Below, piece after piece: positions 1 to 8,068 of a stretch of DNA of 59,366 bases. This DNA is from VFJL01 sp043721435 (GTDB taxonomy: Bacteria > Pseudomonadota > Gammaproteobacteria > Burkholderiales > Nitrosomonadaceae). Below the pieces are notes generated by a model. The model searched no databases. It saw only the letters and a program-made list of their open reading frames with translations, and was not told where the DNA came from. Numbering within the stretch: the first letter of the stretch is position 1; each line of letters opens with the position of its first letter. Made by a program: the position numbers and the translations under genes. The DNA lies in NCBI GenBank assembly GCA_043721435.1, contig JAYSQR010000063.1, forward strand, positions 1 to 59,366, in the 5' to 3' direction.

Positions 1-11
1 CGAGGCGGGAA

Positions 12-61
12 CAAAAAATGTAGACGCAGCATATGGCTGATATGTAAGGAAACATTTTTTG
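12..61. repeat. Inverted repeat upstream of hemW
   Basis: The 10-base arm CAAAAAATGT (12-21) is repeated inverted as ACATTTTTTG (52-61) with a 30-base loop. It lies about 50 bases before hemW. It could be the terminator of a gene left of the window, because the right arm ends in a T run, or a regulatory hairpin. The long loop makes either role uncertain. Confidence 0.3.
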
Positions 62-109
62 TGAGCAACAAAGTATTGTGACGAAATCTGGATTTTTAGT
101 GACGCCCTT

Positions 110-1336
110 ATGACCGCAGTCATTTCCCTCTCATCCATCCTCGGTTCGCAAGCGCCCCGCCTGCAGGCGTTGCCGCCATTGAGCCTCTACATCCACCTGC
201 CGTGGTGCGTGAAGAAATGCCCCTATTGCGATTTCAATTCGCATGAAGCCCGTAGCGGCAACATGCCCGAGGATGATTATGTCGCGGCGCTGATCCGCGA
301 CCTGGAAATGGCACTGCCGCAGATCTGGGGACGCAAGGTGGTCAGCGTATTTTTCGGCGGCGGCACGCCCAGCCTGTTCAGCGCCCATTCGATCGACACG
401 ATTCTCACCGCAGTGCGGACCCTGCTGCCGCTGGAGCATCTGGCCGAAGTCACGCTCGAAGCCAATCCCGGCACGGTCGAGGCGCAGAAATTCGCCGACT
501 TTCGCGCTGCCGGCATCAACCGCCTGTCGCTCGGCATCCAGAGCTTCAGCCCCAAACACCTGCAAGCGCTGGACCGCATCCATAACGGCGATGAGGCGCG
601 GCGTGCGGTGGAAATCGCGCAGAAGAATTTCGACAATGTGAATCTTGACCTGATGTATGCGCTGCCGAATAGCGCAACCGAGCAAACGCTGGATGAAGCG
701 CGGCAAGACATCACCACAGCAGTGAGCTACGGCGTGCCGCATATTTCCGCCTACCACCTCACGCTGGAACCGAATACCCTGTTCAACCGTTATCCGCCAC
801 CGTTGCCCGATGACGATCTGGCGGCGGAAATGCAGGTGATGATCGAGCAGACGCTCGCGCACAGCGGCTACGTCAATTACGAGACTTCGGCCTTCGCTCA
901 ACCCGGACGTGAATCACGCCACAATTTGAATTACTGGTTGTTCGGCGATTATCTTGGCATCGGCGCAGGCGCGCACAGCAAAATCAGTTTTGCCGACAAG
1001 ATCGTGCGGCAGATGCGCTGCAAACAGCCCAGGGAATATCTCGCCAGGACAGCAGATACGGCGGATGCGCCGCTACAGGAACAGCATGAAGTGGGGCGCG
1101 ACGAGCGCGGCTTCGAATTCATGATGAACGCACTGCGTCTCACCGCCGGTTTTGCCACGGAAATGTTTCAGCAGCGCACCGGCCTGCCGATCACCGCGAT
1201 CCAGCAACAGCTCAATGAAGCGGAACAGCGCGGGCTGATCGTGCGCGATCACCAGCGCATCACGCCCACTCTCACCGGACGAAGATTTCTGAACGATTTG
1301 CTGCAGATTTTTTTGCCGGAGAAAAGCAAGACATAG
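110..1336 (+). CDS. hemW: Radical SAM heme chaperone HemW
   Basis: The protein is 408 aa. A radical SAM cluster motif CVKKCPYC sits at C33/C37/C40. It is followed by Asp-Phe rather than the fourth Cys of oxygen-independent coproporphyrinogen oxidase HemN, which places the protein in the HemW group. The glycine-rich SAM-binding segment FFGGGTPS follows at about residues 82-89, and a HemN C-terminal domain closes the protein. HemW proteins bind heme and deliver it to respiratory enzymes; the older annotation as HemN is usually wrong. The ATG at 110 is the first start that keeps the N-terminal strand, though no clear ribosome-binding site is visible. It converges on trmB with a 13-base gap. In many betaproteobacteria rdgB lies just upstream, but that region is outside the window. 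Confidence 0.93.
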   Translation: MTAVISLSSILGSQAPRLQALPPLSLYIHLPWCVKKCPYCDFNSHEARSGNMPEDDYVAALIRDLEMALPQIWGRKVVSVFFGGGTPSLFSAHSIDTILTAVRTLLPLEHLAEVTLEANPGTVEAQKFADFRAAGINRLSLGIQSFSPKHLQALDRIHNGDEARRAVEIAQKNFDNVNLDLMYALPNSATEQTLDEARQDITTAVSYGVPHISAYHLTLEPNTLFNRYPPPLPDDDLAAEMQVMIEQTLAHSGYVNYETSAFAQPGRESRHNLNYWLFGDYLGIGAGAHSKISFADKIVRQMRCKQPREYLARTADTADAPLQEQHEVGRDERGFEFMMNALRLTAGFATEMFQQRTGLPITAIQQQLNEAEQRGLIVRDHQRITPTLTGRRFLNDLLQIFLPEKSKT

Positions 1337-1349
1337 GCAGAAGAAACGC

Positions 1350-2021
1350 CTATCTCCTTTTGAACACCAGATCCCACACCCCATGCCCCAACTTCAAACC
1401 GCGCTGCTCAAACTTGGTCGACGGCCGGTATGCCGGGCACGACGCATAATCCGCAGCGGTATTGGTTAGCTGCGGTTCATTGCCCAGCACTTGCAGTATC
1501 TGCTGCGCATATTCTTCCCAGTCGGTAGCCACATGCATATAGCCGCCGTGCTTCAGTCGTTCGCTCAGCAGTGCAATGAATTGCGGCTGAATCAGGCGGC
1601 GCTTGTGATGGCGCGCCTTGGGCCACGGGTCGGGGAAAAAAATATGCGCACCGTCGAGACACTCGGGCGACAGCATGCGCTGCAATACCTCCACTGCGTC
1701 GTGCTGGATGATGCGCAGATTGCTCAAGCCGGATTCCTCGATCTGCTTCAGCAGGCTGCCCACGCCGGGCGTGTGCACATCGATGGCGAGGTAGTCATTC
1801 TGCGGATGCGCCTGGGCGATGACGGCAGTGGTTTCACCCATGCCGAAACCGATCTCGAGAAATTTGGGTGCGCTCCTGCCAAAAACTTTATCGAGATCGA
1901 GCAGGTCGTCCGCAAACGGGATGCCGTACAGCGGCAGCAAGGTTTCGTGCGCGCGGCGCTGCGCATTGGAGACGCGCCCCTGGCGGAGTACAAAACTACG
2001 GATGGGGCGATGTTCTGACAT
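1350..2021 (-). CDS. trmB: tRNA (guanine-N7-)-methyltransferase TrmB
   Basis: TrmB transfers a methyl group from SAM to N7 of G46 in the tRNA variable loop. The Rossmann SAM-binding motif FLEIGFGMGETT lies near residue 52, and the family signature FFPDPWPKARHHKRRL lies in the middle. I chose the start MSEHRPIRSF at 2021. The longer reading to 2090 would run into the end of thiG and adds 23 residues with no family counterpart. The resulting 223 aa matches the usual length. The gene follows thiG by 31 bases on the same strand, so it is probably co-transcribed with thiS and thiG. Confidence 0.95.
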   Translation of the reverse strand: MSEHRPIRSFVLRQGRVSNAQRRAHETLLPLYGIPFADDLLDLDKVFGRSAPKFLEIGFGMGETTAVIAQAHPQNDYLAIDVHTPGVGSLLKQIEESGLSNLRIIQHDAVEVLQRMLSPECLDGAHIFFPDPWPKARHHKRRLIQPQFIALLSERLKHGGYMHVATDWEEYAQQILQVLGNEPQLTNTAADYASCPAYRPSTKFEQRGLKLGHGVWDLVFKRR

Positions 2022-2052
2022 GTGGGAGTAATGATCCGGCAGCAGCCGGGAA

Positions 2053-2856
2053 TCAGGCCGCTGAGTCTTTGCTGCTGCTGGCGATGACACCGCTGACGGG
2101 CGAACTGGGACTCGCGCTGTAGAGTTTCTTCGCCATGCGTCCGGCCAGATAAGCCTCGCGCCCGGCCTCCACCGCTTTTTTCATGGCGGAAGCCATCAGC
2201 ACCGGCTGTTGCGCGGCGGCAATGGCGGTGTTCATCAGCACTCCGTCGCAACCCAGTTCCATCGCAATGGCCGCATCCGAAGCCGTGCCCACGCCCGCAT
2301 CCACCAGCACCGGCACCTTGGCATTGTCGATAATGATCTGCAGATTCCACGGATTCAGGATGCCCATGCCGGAACCGATCAGCGATGCCAGCGGCATCAC
2401 CGCAACGCAGCCGATCTCCTCCAGTTGCCGCGCGAGAATGGGATCATCCGAGGTATAAACCATCACCTGAAACTTTTCCTTCACCAAAATTTCCGCAGCC
2501 TTGAGCGTTTCCACCATATTGGGGAACAGCGTCTTCGGGTCGCCCAGCACTTCCAGCTTCACCAGGCTGTGACCGTCCAGCAGCTCACGCGCGAGCCGCA
2601 AGGTACGCACCGCATCCTCCACCGTGTAACAGCCAGCAGTGTTGGGCAGCAAGGTGTATTGCGAGGGCGGCAGCACGTCCAGCAAGTTCGGCTCATCCGG
2701 ATTCTGGCCGATGTTGGTGCGGCGGATCGCCACCGTGATGATCTGCGCACCGCTCGCGTCGATCGCCGCGCGCGTCTCGGCAAAATCCTTGTATTTGCCG
2801 GTGCCGACCAGCAGCCGCGAGGAATAGCTCTTACCGGCGATGATGAGATTGTCCAT
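2053..2856 (-). CDS. thiG: Thiazole synthase ThiG
   Basis: ThiG is a TIM-barrel enzyme that joins deoxyxylulose phosphate, dehydroglycine and ThiS-thiocarboxylate sulfur to make the thiazole phosphate of thiamine. At 267 aa it has the usual length. The Schiff-base lysine lies in SLVKLEVLGD (about residue 99). The phosphate-binding segments PLASLIGSGMGI and VLVDAGVGTASDAA are intact. The C-terminal tail (SASPSSPVSGVIASSSKDSAA region) is Ser/Ala-rich and variable in the family. It sits 30 bases downstream of its sulfur-carrier partner thiS on the same strand. Confidence 0.96.
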   Translation of the reverse strand: MDNLIIAGKSYSSRLLVGTGKYKDFAETRAAIDASGAQIITVAIRRTNIGQNPDEPNLLDVLPPSQYTLLPNTAGCYTVEDAVRTLRLARELLDGHSLVKLEVLGDPKTLFPNMVETLKAAEILVKEKFQVMVYTSDDPILARQLEEIGCVAVMPLASLIGSGMGILNPWNLQIIIDNAKVPVLVDAGVGTASDAAIAMELGCDGVLMNTAIAAAQQPVLMASAMKKAVEAGREAYLAGRMAKKLYSASPSSPVSGVIASSSKDSAA

Positions 2857-2886
2857 GGAATCCTGAATTGTTTTACTGCGAAAAAT

Positions 2887-3090
2887 CTAGCCGCCGCCCA
2901 CTGCCACCACGATTTCCAGCCGGTCGCCATCCGCCAGTACCTGCGCGCCAAACTGGCTGCGCGGGATGATTTCGCCGTTGCGCTCGACCGCAATGCGTTT
3001 GCCTTGCAATGCCATGTGCTCCAGCAGTTGCGTGATATTCAGCGGAGTGTCGAAACGCTGCGGCTGGCCGTTGAGGATGACTTGTATCAT
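2887..3090 (-). CDS. thiS: Sulfur carrier protein ThiS
   Basis: This 67-aa beta-grasp protein ends in Gly-Gly-Gly; its C-terminal Gly-Gly is adenylated and thiocarboxylated to supply sulfur to ThiG. I chose the start MIQVILNGQPQ at 3090. A longer in-frame reading to 3168 adds 26 residues before the first beta strand and is not needed. It is the first gene of the thiS-thiG-trmB run. The 110 bases upstream show no TPP riboswitch that I can recognise, for example no CUGAGA core. Confidence 0.93.
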   Translation of the reverse strand: MIQVILNGQPQRFDTPLNITQLLEHMALQGKRIAVERNGEIIPRSQFGAQVLADGDRLEIVVAVGGG

Positions 3091-3201
3091 GTGTGCGTCT
3101 GGAATCGGGTGAGCTTGCAGTGTCCGTTGGATACACAAGGATGACGATTCTACTTGCGTTGCCCGCATTACTCAATCGCTAGCCGTTTGCTGACCCTTAC
3201 A

Positions 3202-3275
3202 GTTAGCGCCGGGATTACGCCTTGACAGTACAGGCATGAATAGGCGACATTGCTGCATGATAGATCTGTTGTCCA
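3202..3275 (+). repeat. Upstream element copy A (before DUF4156 lipoprotein)
   Basis: About 75 bases closely match copy B at 3769-3848. Shared blocks are GTTAG(C/T)GCCGGG, CTTGAC/TTTGAC, and GACATTGCTG(C/T)ATGAT(A/G)GAT(C/T)TGTT. The TTGACA at 3222 looks like a -35 box, but I see no matching -10 at 17 bases. The element is 82 bases upstream of the lipoprotein start. It may be a shared promoter or operator, or a remnant of gene duplication or of a mobile unit. Confidence 0.6.
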
Positions 3276-3356
3276 TACTCAGACAGGTTACTCGATCAGC
3301 TCCTTACAGCTTGCGAATTCACTACACCATCCAGACTTGAAGAAGGAAAGTGATTT

Positions 3357-3701
3357 ATGTTCAAGAATATTTTTGTCGCCTCTTCTGTCGCACTCTTGGT
3401 CGCAGGATGCTCTGCAATCCAAGTTAACCCCGAGGCTCAGCAGGTTGAGATACACGTGGAAAAACCGACTGGCGTCTGCAAACAACTTGGCGAGGCCATC
3501 GGTTCGCAAGGCGGCTGGCTAACTGGAGACTACACCTCTGACAAAAACCTCATGGTCGGGGCACGGAATGATCTCCGCAACAGTGCGGCCGCAATGGGTG
3601 GCAACTATGTCTGGCTGCAGCAGACCAACAACTCAAACTCACCCAGCAGTCGTGGAACCACAAGCACCACGGTCATTGGCATGGTGTATCGCTGTCAGTA
3701 G
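3357..3701 (+). CDS. DUF4156 family lipoprotein
   Basis: This 114-aa protein has a lipoprotein signal peptide with lipobox VAGC (C18), so it is probably anchored in the outer membrane. The mature part carries the DUF4156 pattern: a Cys followed by a Leu-Gly-Glu stretch, a GSQGGW segment, then KNLMVGARNDLRNSAAAMGGNYV and a late Cys pair partner (VYRCQ). Members are small periplasm-facing lipoproteins of unknown function. A strong ribosome-binding site, AAGGAAAG, precedes the ATG at 3357. The DNA is more AT-rich than the flanking core genes. The same upstream element precedes this gene and the next one, which suggests common control. Confidence 0.8.
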   Translation: MFKNIFVASSVALLVAGCSAIQVNPEAQQVEIHVEKPTGVCKQLGEAIGSQGGWLTGDYTSDKNLMVGARNDLRNSAAAMGGNYVWLQQTNNSNSPSSRGTTSTTVIGMVYRCQ

Positions 3702-3768
3702 TCGAGACTTGGTCAGTCGTTGCAGCAAGCTTGCTCAATAGACTGTCACTTGTGCAATGTTTGATATG

Positions 3769-3848
3769 GTTAGTGCCGGGGCTGGGCTTTGACGGTGCAG
3801 TCTAAATAGAGAGTGACATTGCTGTATGATGGATTTGTTTTTCTACTT
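3769..3848 (+). repeat. Upstream element copy B (before NYN-domain gene)
   Basis: This is the second copy of the element at 3202-3275. It is similar by eye over nearly its whole length, with a one- or two-base offset, and ends about 10 bases before the ATG of the NYN gene. Conserved blocks include GACATTGCTG-ATGAT-GAT. The closeness to the start codon argues for a promoter/5'-UTR role at this copy. Confidence 0.6.
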
Positions 3849-3858
3849 TAAGTAAACC

Positions 3859-4425
3859 ATGCCCTACCCATATCCAGCTGAGATCAAGGACTGTCGTGTC
3901 ATGGTCTTCGTCGATGGCGAGAACCTCGCCATCCGCTATGCGAATCTTCTGGGTTCAGCTCAGCCATTCAACCACGTTATGTTTGAGAAAAACGTATATG
4001 TATGGTCACCCTTGCTTGATCTCAGTTCTCATCTCAGAGTAAACACAGTAAGGCGCTACTACTACACTTCAGTCCGTGGCGACGAAGACTACCGGAATGT
4101 CGTTCACGATAAGCTCTACTCCATGGGAATCCAAGCGCCTCGAGTGTTCCCAAAGAACAAGAGCCGTGGATCAAAACGCGTTGACATTTCACTATCCGTC
4201 GAGATGCTCTCCCATGCTCACTATAGTAACTATGACGCAGCCGTGCTGGTTGCAGGTGACGACGACTACGTTCCCCTCGTTGAGGCCGTAAAATCACAGG
4301 GACGCCAAGTGTTCGTTTGGTTTATCCGCGACGGTCTCAGTCCAGCGCTTCGGCGAAGTGCAGATTATTTCTTCGATCTCAGCGAGATACTTCTGAATGA
4401 GAATGCCCCCCGCTACATACTCTAG
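3859..4425 (+). CDS. NYN-domain (PIN-like) nuclease family protein
   Basis: This 188-aa protein spans a single NYN domain, a PIN-like fold of metal-dependent RNases. Acidic residues expected at the active site are visible: VFVDGENL (D19, E21) at the first strand, VDISLSVEM in the middle, and VAGDDDYVPLVEAVK (DDD) near residues 134-136, before the conserved Gly that precedes the last strands. There is no signal peptide or membrane segment. Stand-alone bacterial NYN proteins (LabA/YaiI-like) are thought to process or degrade RNA, but targets are mostly unknown. The gene lies between the DUF4156 lipoprotein and tRNA-Gly and shares its upstream element with the lipoprotein. Whether the two act together is not shown by the sequence. 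Confidence 0.82.
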   Translation: MPYPYPAEIKDCRVMVFVDGENLAIRYANLLGSAQPFNHVMFEKNVYVWSPLLDLSSHLRVNTVRRYYYTSVRGDEDYRNVVHDKLYSMGIQAPRVFPKNKSRGSKRVDISLSVEMLSHAHYSNYDAAVLVAGDDDYVPLVEAVKSQGRQVFVWFIRDGLSPALRRSADYFFDLSEILLNENAPRYIL

Positions 4426-4505
4426 CCTAATATCCCCCCCCTGCCAGACAAGCCATATGAATGTTGTCTTCCGAAACTAACAGGCTTGCCGCAATCGGCA
4501 AACGA

Positions 4506-4534
4506 TTGAGTAATCCCGTCAACGCAAGTAAAAT
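4506..4534 (+). promoter_or_regulatory. Sigma-70 promoter of tRNA-Gly
   Basis: TTGAGT and TAAAAT are separated by exactly 17 bases, ending 10 bases before the tRNA 5' end. A GC-rich discriminator (CGCGAC) follows the -10, as is typical of stable-RNA promoters. Confidence 0.7.
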
Positions 4535-4544
4535 CGCGACACCT

Positions 4545-4618
4545 GCGGGTGTAGCTCAATGGCAGAGCAGAAGCTTCCCAAGCTTACGACGAGGGTTCGA
4601 TTCCCTTCACCCGCTCCA
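4545..4618 (+). tRNA. tRNA-Gly (anticodon CCC)
   Basis: A complete cloverleaf: acceptor GCGGGTG pairs with CACCCGC, the D arm contains AGCTCAATGGCAGAGC, the anticodon loop is TTCCCAA giving anticodon CCC (reads GGG), and the T arm GAGGGTTCGATTCCCTT is intact. CCA is encoded at 4616-4618. mutY begins 26 bases further on. The gene marks the right edge of the AT-richer islet at 3.2-4.5 kb. Confidence 0.96.
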
Positions 4619-4644
4619 CTCTCATCCTGCTCACCTCGCCACGT

Positions 4645-5703
4645 GTGAACTTCGCCGCCAAACTGATCCGCTGGCAACAACTTCACGGCCGCCACCATCT
4701 CCCCTGGCAGAACACGCGCAATCCGTATGCTGTCTGGCTGTCCGAAATCATGCTGCAGCAGACCCAGGTGGCCACGGTCGTGCCTTATTACCTGCGCTTC
4801 CTGCAGCGCTACCCCGACATCAATAGCCTTGCGCTGGCGCCGCTCGACCAAGTGCTGGCGCTATGGAGCGGCCTCGGCTATTACGCGCGCGGCAGGAATC
4901 TGCATCAGGCCGCGCAGTTGATCGTCAAAAATCATGATGGCATATTTCCGCGTGACCTGGCGGCGATCCAGCAGCTCCCCGGCATCGGCCGTTCCACCGC
5001 CGCCGCCATTGCAGTATTCGCTTATGGCGAGCATTGCGCGATACTCGATGGCAACGTCAAGCGCGTGTTTGCGCGCTGCTTCGGTGTCGACGGCTACCCT
5101 GGAGAGAAAAAGACCGAGACCCTGCTGTGGCACCAAGCAGAACAACTACTGCCAGAGAAAGAAACTCCGGGTCAGATCGAAGCCTACACTCAGGCGTTGA
5201 TGGATCTGGGCGCGACCGTCTGCACCCGCAGCAAACCCCAGTGCGCCATTTGTCCGCTGCAAGCGGACTGCGTTGCATTCAGGGAGCGGCGCGTGGACCA
5301 ACTGCCCACCCCGAAGCCGCGCAAACCGCTGCCGCAAAAAGAAACCGTGCTGCTGCTGTTGCTACAACACGACGAGATATTGCTGGAAAAACGCCCTCCT
5401 ATAGGCATCTGGGGCGGGCTGTGGTGTCTGCCGGAAATGCCGCTGGACGAAAATGCTGCCGCCTACTGCCTGCGGCAGTTTGGTCTGAAAGTGCAGCCGC
5501 TGCCGGAACTGCCACCGCTGGATCACAGCTTCACCCATTTCAAGCTGCGCATTCATCCGCGACCGCTGCAAGTCGTCGCGCATACTCCCGCCGCAAGACA
5601 AGGCGGGTGTATTTGGCTAGCGCTTGATGATGCGCTAGAGGCGGCCATACCCACGCCGGTGCGGAAACTCCTGCTGCCCATCCAGAATAAAGGGCACCAC
5701 TAA
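4645..5703 (+). CDS. mutY: A/G-specific adenine glycosylase MutY
   Basis: MutY removes adenine paired with 8-oxoguanine. In this 352-aa protein the catalytic Glu lies in SEIMLQQTQV (E34). The helix-hairpin-helix LPGIGRSTAAAI and the following LDGNVKR with catalytic Asp are intact. The [4Fe-4S] ligands CTRSKPQCAICPLQADC show the C-x6-C-x2-C-x5-C spacing. A C-terminal NUDIX-like domain for 8-oxoG recognition follows from about residue 230 (IGIWGGLWCLPE). The start is GTG at 4645, giving MNFAAKLIRW; no better upstream start is in frame after the tRNA. Confidence 0.97.
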   Translation: MNFAAKLIRWQQLHGRHHLPWQNTRNPYAVWLSEIMLQQTQVATVVPYYLRFLQRYPDINSLALAPLDQVLALWSGLGYYARGRNLHQAAQLIVKNHDGIFPRDLAAIQQLPGIGRSTAAAIAVFAYGEHCAILDGNVKRVFARCFGVDGYPGEKKTETLLWHQAEQLLPEKETPGQIEAYTQALMDLGATVCTRSKPQCAICPLQADCVAFRERRVDQLPTPKPRKPLPQKETVLLLLLQHDEILLEKRPPIGIWGGLWCLPEMPLDENAAAYCLRQFGLKVQPLPELPPLDHSFTHFKLRIHPRPLQVVAHTPAARQGGCIWLALDDALEAAIPTPVRKLLLPIQNKGHH

Positions 5704-5812
5704 AAACACTGGCCCGTTTGGCTACGATTCCTGGCTGCCTTGTTCCCGTTGCCGCAGCAAACTGGAATAATGCGGAGTGGTTAGCCATGAATATCCCTGT
5801 TATCCTCGGAAA

Positions 5813-6439
5813 ATGAAAAACTGGCAGGAATGGAGAAAACAGCAGCGCGCCGAACTGATGGCGCGCCGGGAAGCCATCACGGTGGAAGATCACCACCGCT
5901 GGAGCGCAGCCATCACCGCTTCGCTCGAACAGGGTTTCCCGCTGCTGCAGAAAAACGTGGTGGGCTTTTGCTGGCCGTACCGTGGCGAATACGACCCGCG
6001 GCCCGCGATGAATTTCCTGCGCGCGCATGGCGCGACGCTGGCGCTGCCGGAAGTGCTGGAAAACGGCGCGCCGCTGCGCTTTCGCCGGTGGTGGCCGGAA
6101 GCGCCGATGAAAACCGGCGCTTACGCGATTCCCGTGCCTGACGATACGGAAGTAATGACAGTAGGCGTGATCATCATGCCGCTGGTCGGCTTCGATCGAC
6201 AGGGCTACCGGCTGGGCTACGGCGGCGGTTATTTTGACCGCACGCTGGCGGCCATCGACCCGCGTCCGCTGACCATTGGCGTGGCATTCGAAATTCTGCG
6301 GCTGGACAGCGTGCATCCACAGCCGCATGACATTGCGATGGATTTCATTGTGACTGAAGCGGGGATCTACCGGGTGACTGATGGCGGGCTGGTTGCAATT
6401 TCCAATAAGGACTGCGCGGCAGCGCATGCCCTGAAGTAA
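5813..6439 (+). CDS. ygfA: 5-formyltetrahydrofolate cyclo-ligase
   Basis: This enzyme converts 5-formyl-THF to 5,10-methenyl-THF using ATP. The 208-aa form starts at MKNWQEWRKQQ (5813); an in-frame ATG at 5777 would add 12 residues with no family match. The basic N-terminal helix (KQQRAELMARR) and the C-terminal signature GYRLGYGGGYFDRTL, which binds substrate phosphate and folate, are both present. In many proteobacteria this gene sits beside 6S RNA (ssrS). I looked in the 109 bases upstream and found no room for it. The gene converges on ubiX with a 7-base gap. Confidence 0.93.
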   Translation: MKNWQEWRKQQRAELMARREAITVEDHHRWSAAITASLEQGFPLLQKNVVGFCWPYRGEYDPRPAMNFLRAHGATLALPEVLENGAPLRFRRWWPEAPMKTGAYAIPVPDDTEVMTVGVIIMPLVGFDRQGYRLGYGGGYFDRTLAAIDPRPLTIGVAFEILRLDSVHPQPHDIAMDFIVTEAGIYRVTDGGLVAISNKDCAAAHALK

Positions 6440-6446
6440 CGCAGCT

Positions 6447-7079
6447 TCATGCCTGCGGCTGATCGCCCTCACCCCAGCGCGGCATCAGCGTGTGTGCGAT
6501 ACCCAGATGATCGAGGATGCGCGCCACGACGAAATCCACCACATCCTGCACCGTCTCGGGATGATGATAGAAACCCGGGTTGGCGGGCAGAATCACCGCA
6601 CCGCTGCGCGCAAGCTTCAGCATGTTTTCCAGATGGATCGCGGAAAACGGCGTCTCGCGCGGCACCAGGATCAGTTTGCGATTTTCCTTCAGCATCACAT
6701 CCGCCGCACGTTCGATCAGATTCTGGCTCAAGCCCGCAGCAATGGCGGCCAGCGTCCCCATGGTGCAGGGGCAGACCACCATCGCATCCGCCGGGTTGGA
6801 GCCGGAAGCCACCGGTGCAAACCATTCCTCGCGCCCGAATACGCGTAACTGCCCGTCAGCAGCATTGAAGCGGCGGCTGAACAGTTGCTCCACTTCCTTG
6901 GCCCGCGACGGCAGCGCCAATTGCATTTCCTGCTGCGCGACGATCTGCGCCACTTGCGAATACAGCAGATAAACACAGTTGCCGCTCGCCAGCAGCATTT
7001 CCAGCAGGCGGATGCCGTAGGGCATGCCGGATGCGCCGGTGTAGGCCAGGGTGATGGTTAGAGGTGTTTTCATTTCCAT
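6447..7079 (-). CDS. ubiX: Flavin prenyltransferase UbiX
   Basis: UbiX makes prenylated FMN, the cofactor of the UbiD decarboxylase in ubiquinone synthesis. In this 210-aa protein the N-terminal Rossmann segment ITLAYTGASGMPYGIRLLEML, the central segment VVCPCTMGTLAAIAAGLSQNLIERAADVMLKENRKLILVPRETPF region with its FMN-phosphate and prenyl-phosphate contacts, and the PANPGFYHHPE loop are all typical. The start could be at 7079 or the Met two codons later. ubiD is not in this window. Confidence 0.95.
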   Translation of the reverse strand: MEMKTPLTITLAYTGASGMPYGIRLLEMLLASGNCVYLLYSQVAQIVAQQEMQLALPSRAKEVEQLFSRRFNAADGQLRVFGREEWFAPVASGSNPADAMVVCPCTMGTLAAIAAGLSQNLIERAADVMLKENRKLILVPRETPFSAIHLENMLKLARSGAVILPANPGFYHHPETVQDVVDFVVARILDHLGIAHTLMPRWGEGDQPQA

Positions 7080-7125
7080 TGCGGCAGTTGACCGTTGGTA
7101 ATGCTATCACCGGCAAGGTGGTTGC

Positions 7126-7152
7126 GGGTGCCGTTCGGCACCCATTTTTTTC
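7126..7152 (+). terminator. Intrinsic terminator on the + strand
   Basis: GGGTGCC-GTTC-GGCACCC forms a perfect 7-bp stem with a tetraloop, followed by A and eight T on the + strand. It lies between two minus-strand genes (ubiX and rapZ), so it faces no obvious gene end. It may stop transcription that reads through from the formyl-THF cyclo-ligase across ubiX in antisense. Confidence 0.65.
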
Positions 7153-7170
7153 AGCAGAAAATGGTTCTGT

Positions 7171-8010
7171 TCAGACACCTAGATCGCGGTGCCGCACCAG
7201 CACCTGGTTTTGTGCAGTGAAATGCTGCGCCAGGCGTTCGGCGAAATACACCGAGCGATGGCGGCCCCCGGTGCAGCCAATGGCCACGGTCAGGTAGCTA
7301 CGGTTATCGCCAATGAAACACGGCAACCAATTCTCAACAAACTGCCGGATATCGTCGAACATGCGGTTGACGTTGCCATCCACGGCCAGAAACTTGATCA
7401 CCGCTTCGTCCTTGCCGGTGAGCGGCCGCAACTGCGCCTCGTAGTGCGGATTGGGCAGGCAGCGCACGTCGAATACCATGTCGGCATCCAGCGGCACGCC
7501 ATGCTTGAAGCCGAATGACTGAAACAGCAATGTCAGGCGCGAACGGTCGATGCCGATGAAATCCTTGATCCATACATGCAATGTGCTGGCGCTCAAGTCG
7601 CTGGTGTCGATGCGGTGCGCCAGGTCGTGGATCTCTTCCAGCATTTCCCGCTCCGCCTGGATGCATTCGGGCAGGGTCAGGCGGTCGTCACTCAACGGAT
7701 GGCGGCGGCGAGTCTCGGAAAAACGCTTTACCAGCACATCGCTCCTGGTTTCCAGAAACAGCAGGCGCACATCCATCTGCTGCTGTCGCAAGTCAGCCAG
7801 TTGCTGCGGCAGTAGGTGCAGGGTCTCGCGGCTGCGCGCGTCGATGCTGACCGCCACGCGCGGATGACCGGATTGCTTCAAATAAAGCGTCACCTGCTGC
7901 AGCAGGTTGGCCGGAAGATTGTCTACGCAATAATAGCCACTGTCTTCCAGCACGGAAAGTGCGATGCTCTTGCCTGAACCGGCGAGGCCGCTGATGACGA
8001 TTAGCTGCAT
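7171..8010 (-). CDS. rapZ: RNase adapter protein RapZ
   Basis: The 279-aa form starts at MQLIVISGLAGSGKS (8010), putting the Walker A motif GLAGSGKS at residues 8-15 as in the family; the longer reading to 8043 adds 11 residues. The Walker-B-like region and the C-terminal GCTGGRHRSVYFAERL, which binds amino-sugar phosphate in the E. coli protein, are intact. In E. coli RapZ senses glucosamine-6-phosphate, directs RNase E to sRNA GlmZ and stimulates the GlrK/GlrR kinase pair. A homologous pair is encoded at 20.2-23.6 kb here. The usual neighbours hprK and ptsN are absent. Confidence 0.95.
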   Translation of the reverse strand: MQLIVISGLAGSGKSIALSVLEDSGYYCVDNLPANLLQQVTLYLKQSGHPRVAVSIDARSRETLHLLPQQLADLRQQQMDVRLLFLETRSDVLVKRFSETRRRHPLSDDRLTLPECIQAEREMLEEIHDLAHRIDTSDLSASTLHVWIKDFIGIDRSRLTLLFQSFGFKHGVPLDADMVFDVRCLPNPHYEAQLRPLTGKDEAVIKFLAVDGNVNRMFDDIRQFVENWLPCFIGDNRSYLTVAIGCTGGRHRSVYFAERLAQHFTAQNQVLVRHRDLGV

Positions 8011-8068
8011 TTTTCTGGAAACATGAAGAGGGTGAGCAAGCACTCACTAATGAAATGGAATTGAATCA

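Noticed and set aside
3091..3200. TPP riboswitch before thiS
   Set aside because: Upstream of thiS on the minus strand I find no CUGAGA or other conserved TPP-aptamer core.
3202..3848. Integron attC sites around the DUF4156 and NYN genes
   Set aside because: GTTAGCG and GTTAGTG resemble the GTTRRRY core only in part, and no matching RYYYAAC partner or palindromic body is present.
5704..5812. 6S RNA (ssrS) before the formyl-THF cyclo-ligase
   Set aside because: The gap is only 109 bases and shows no 6S-like bulged hairpin.
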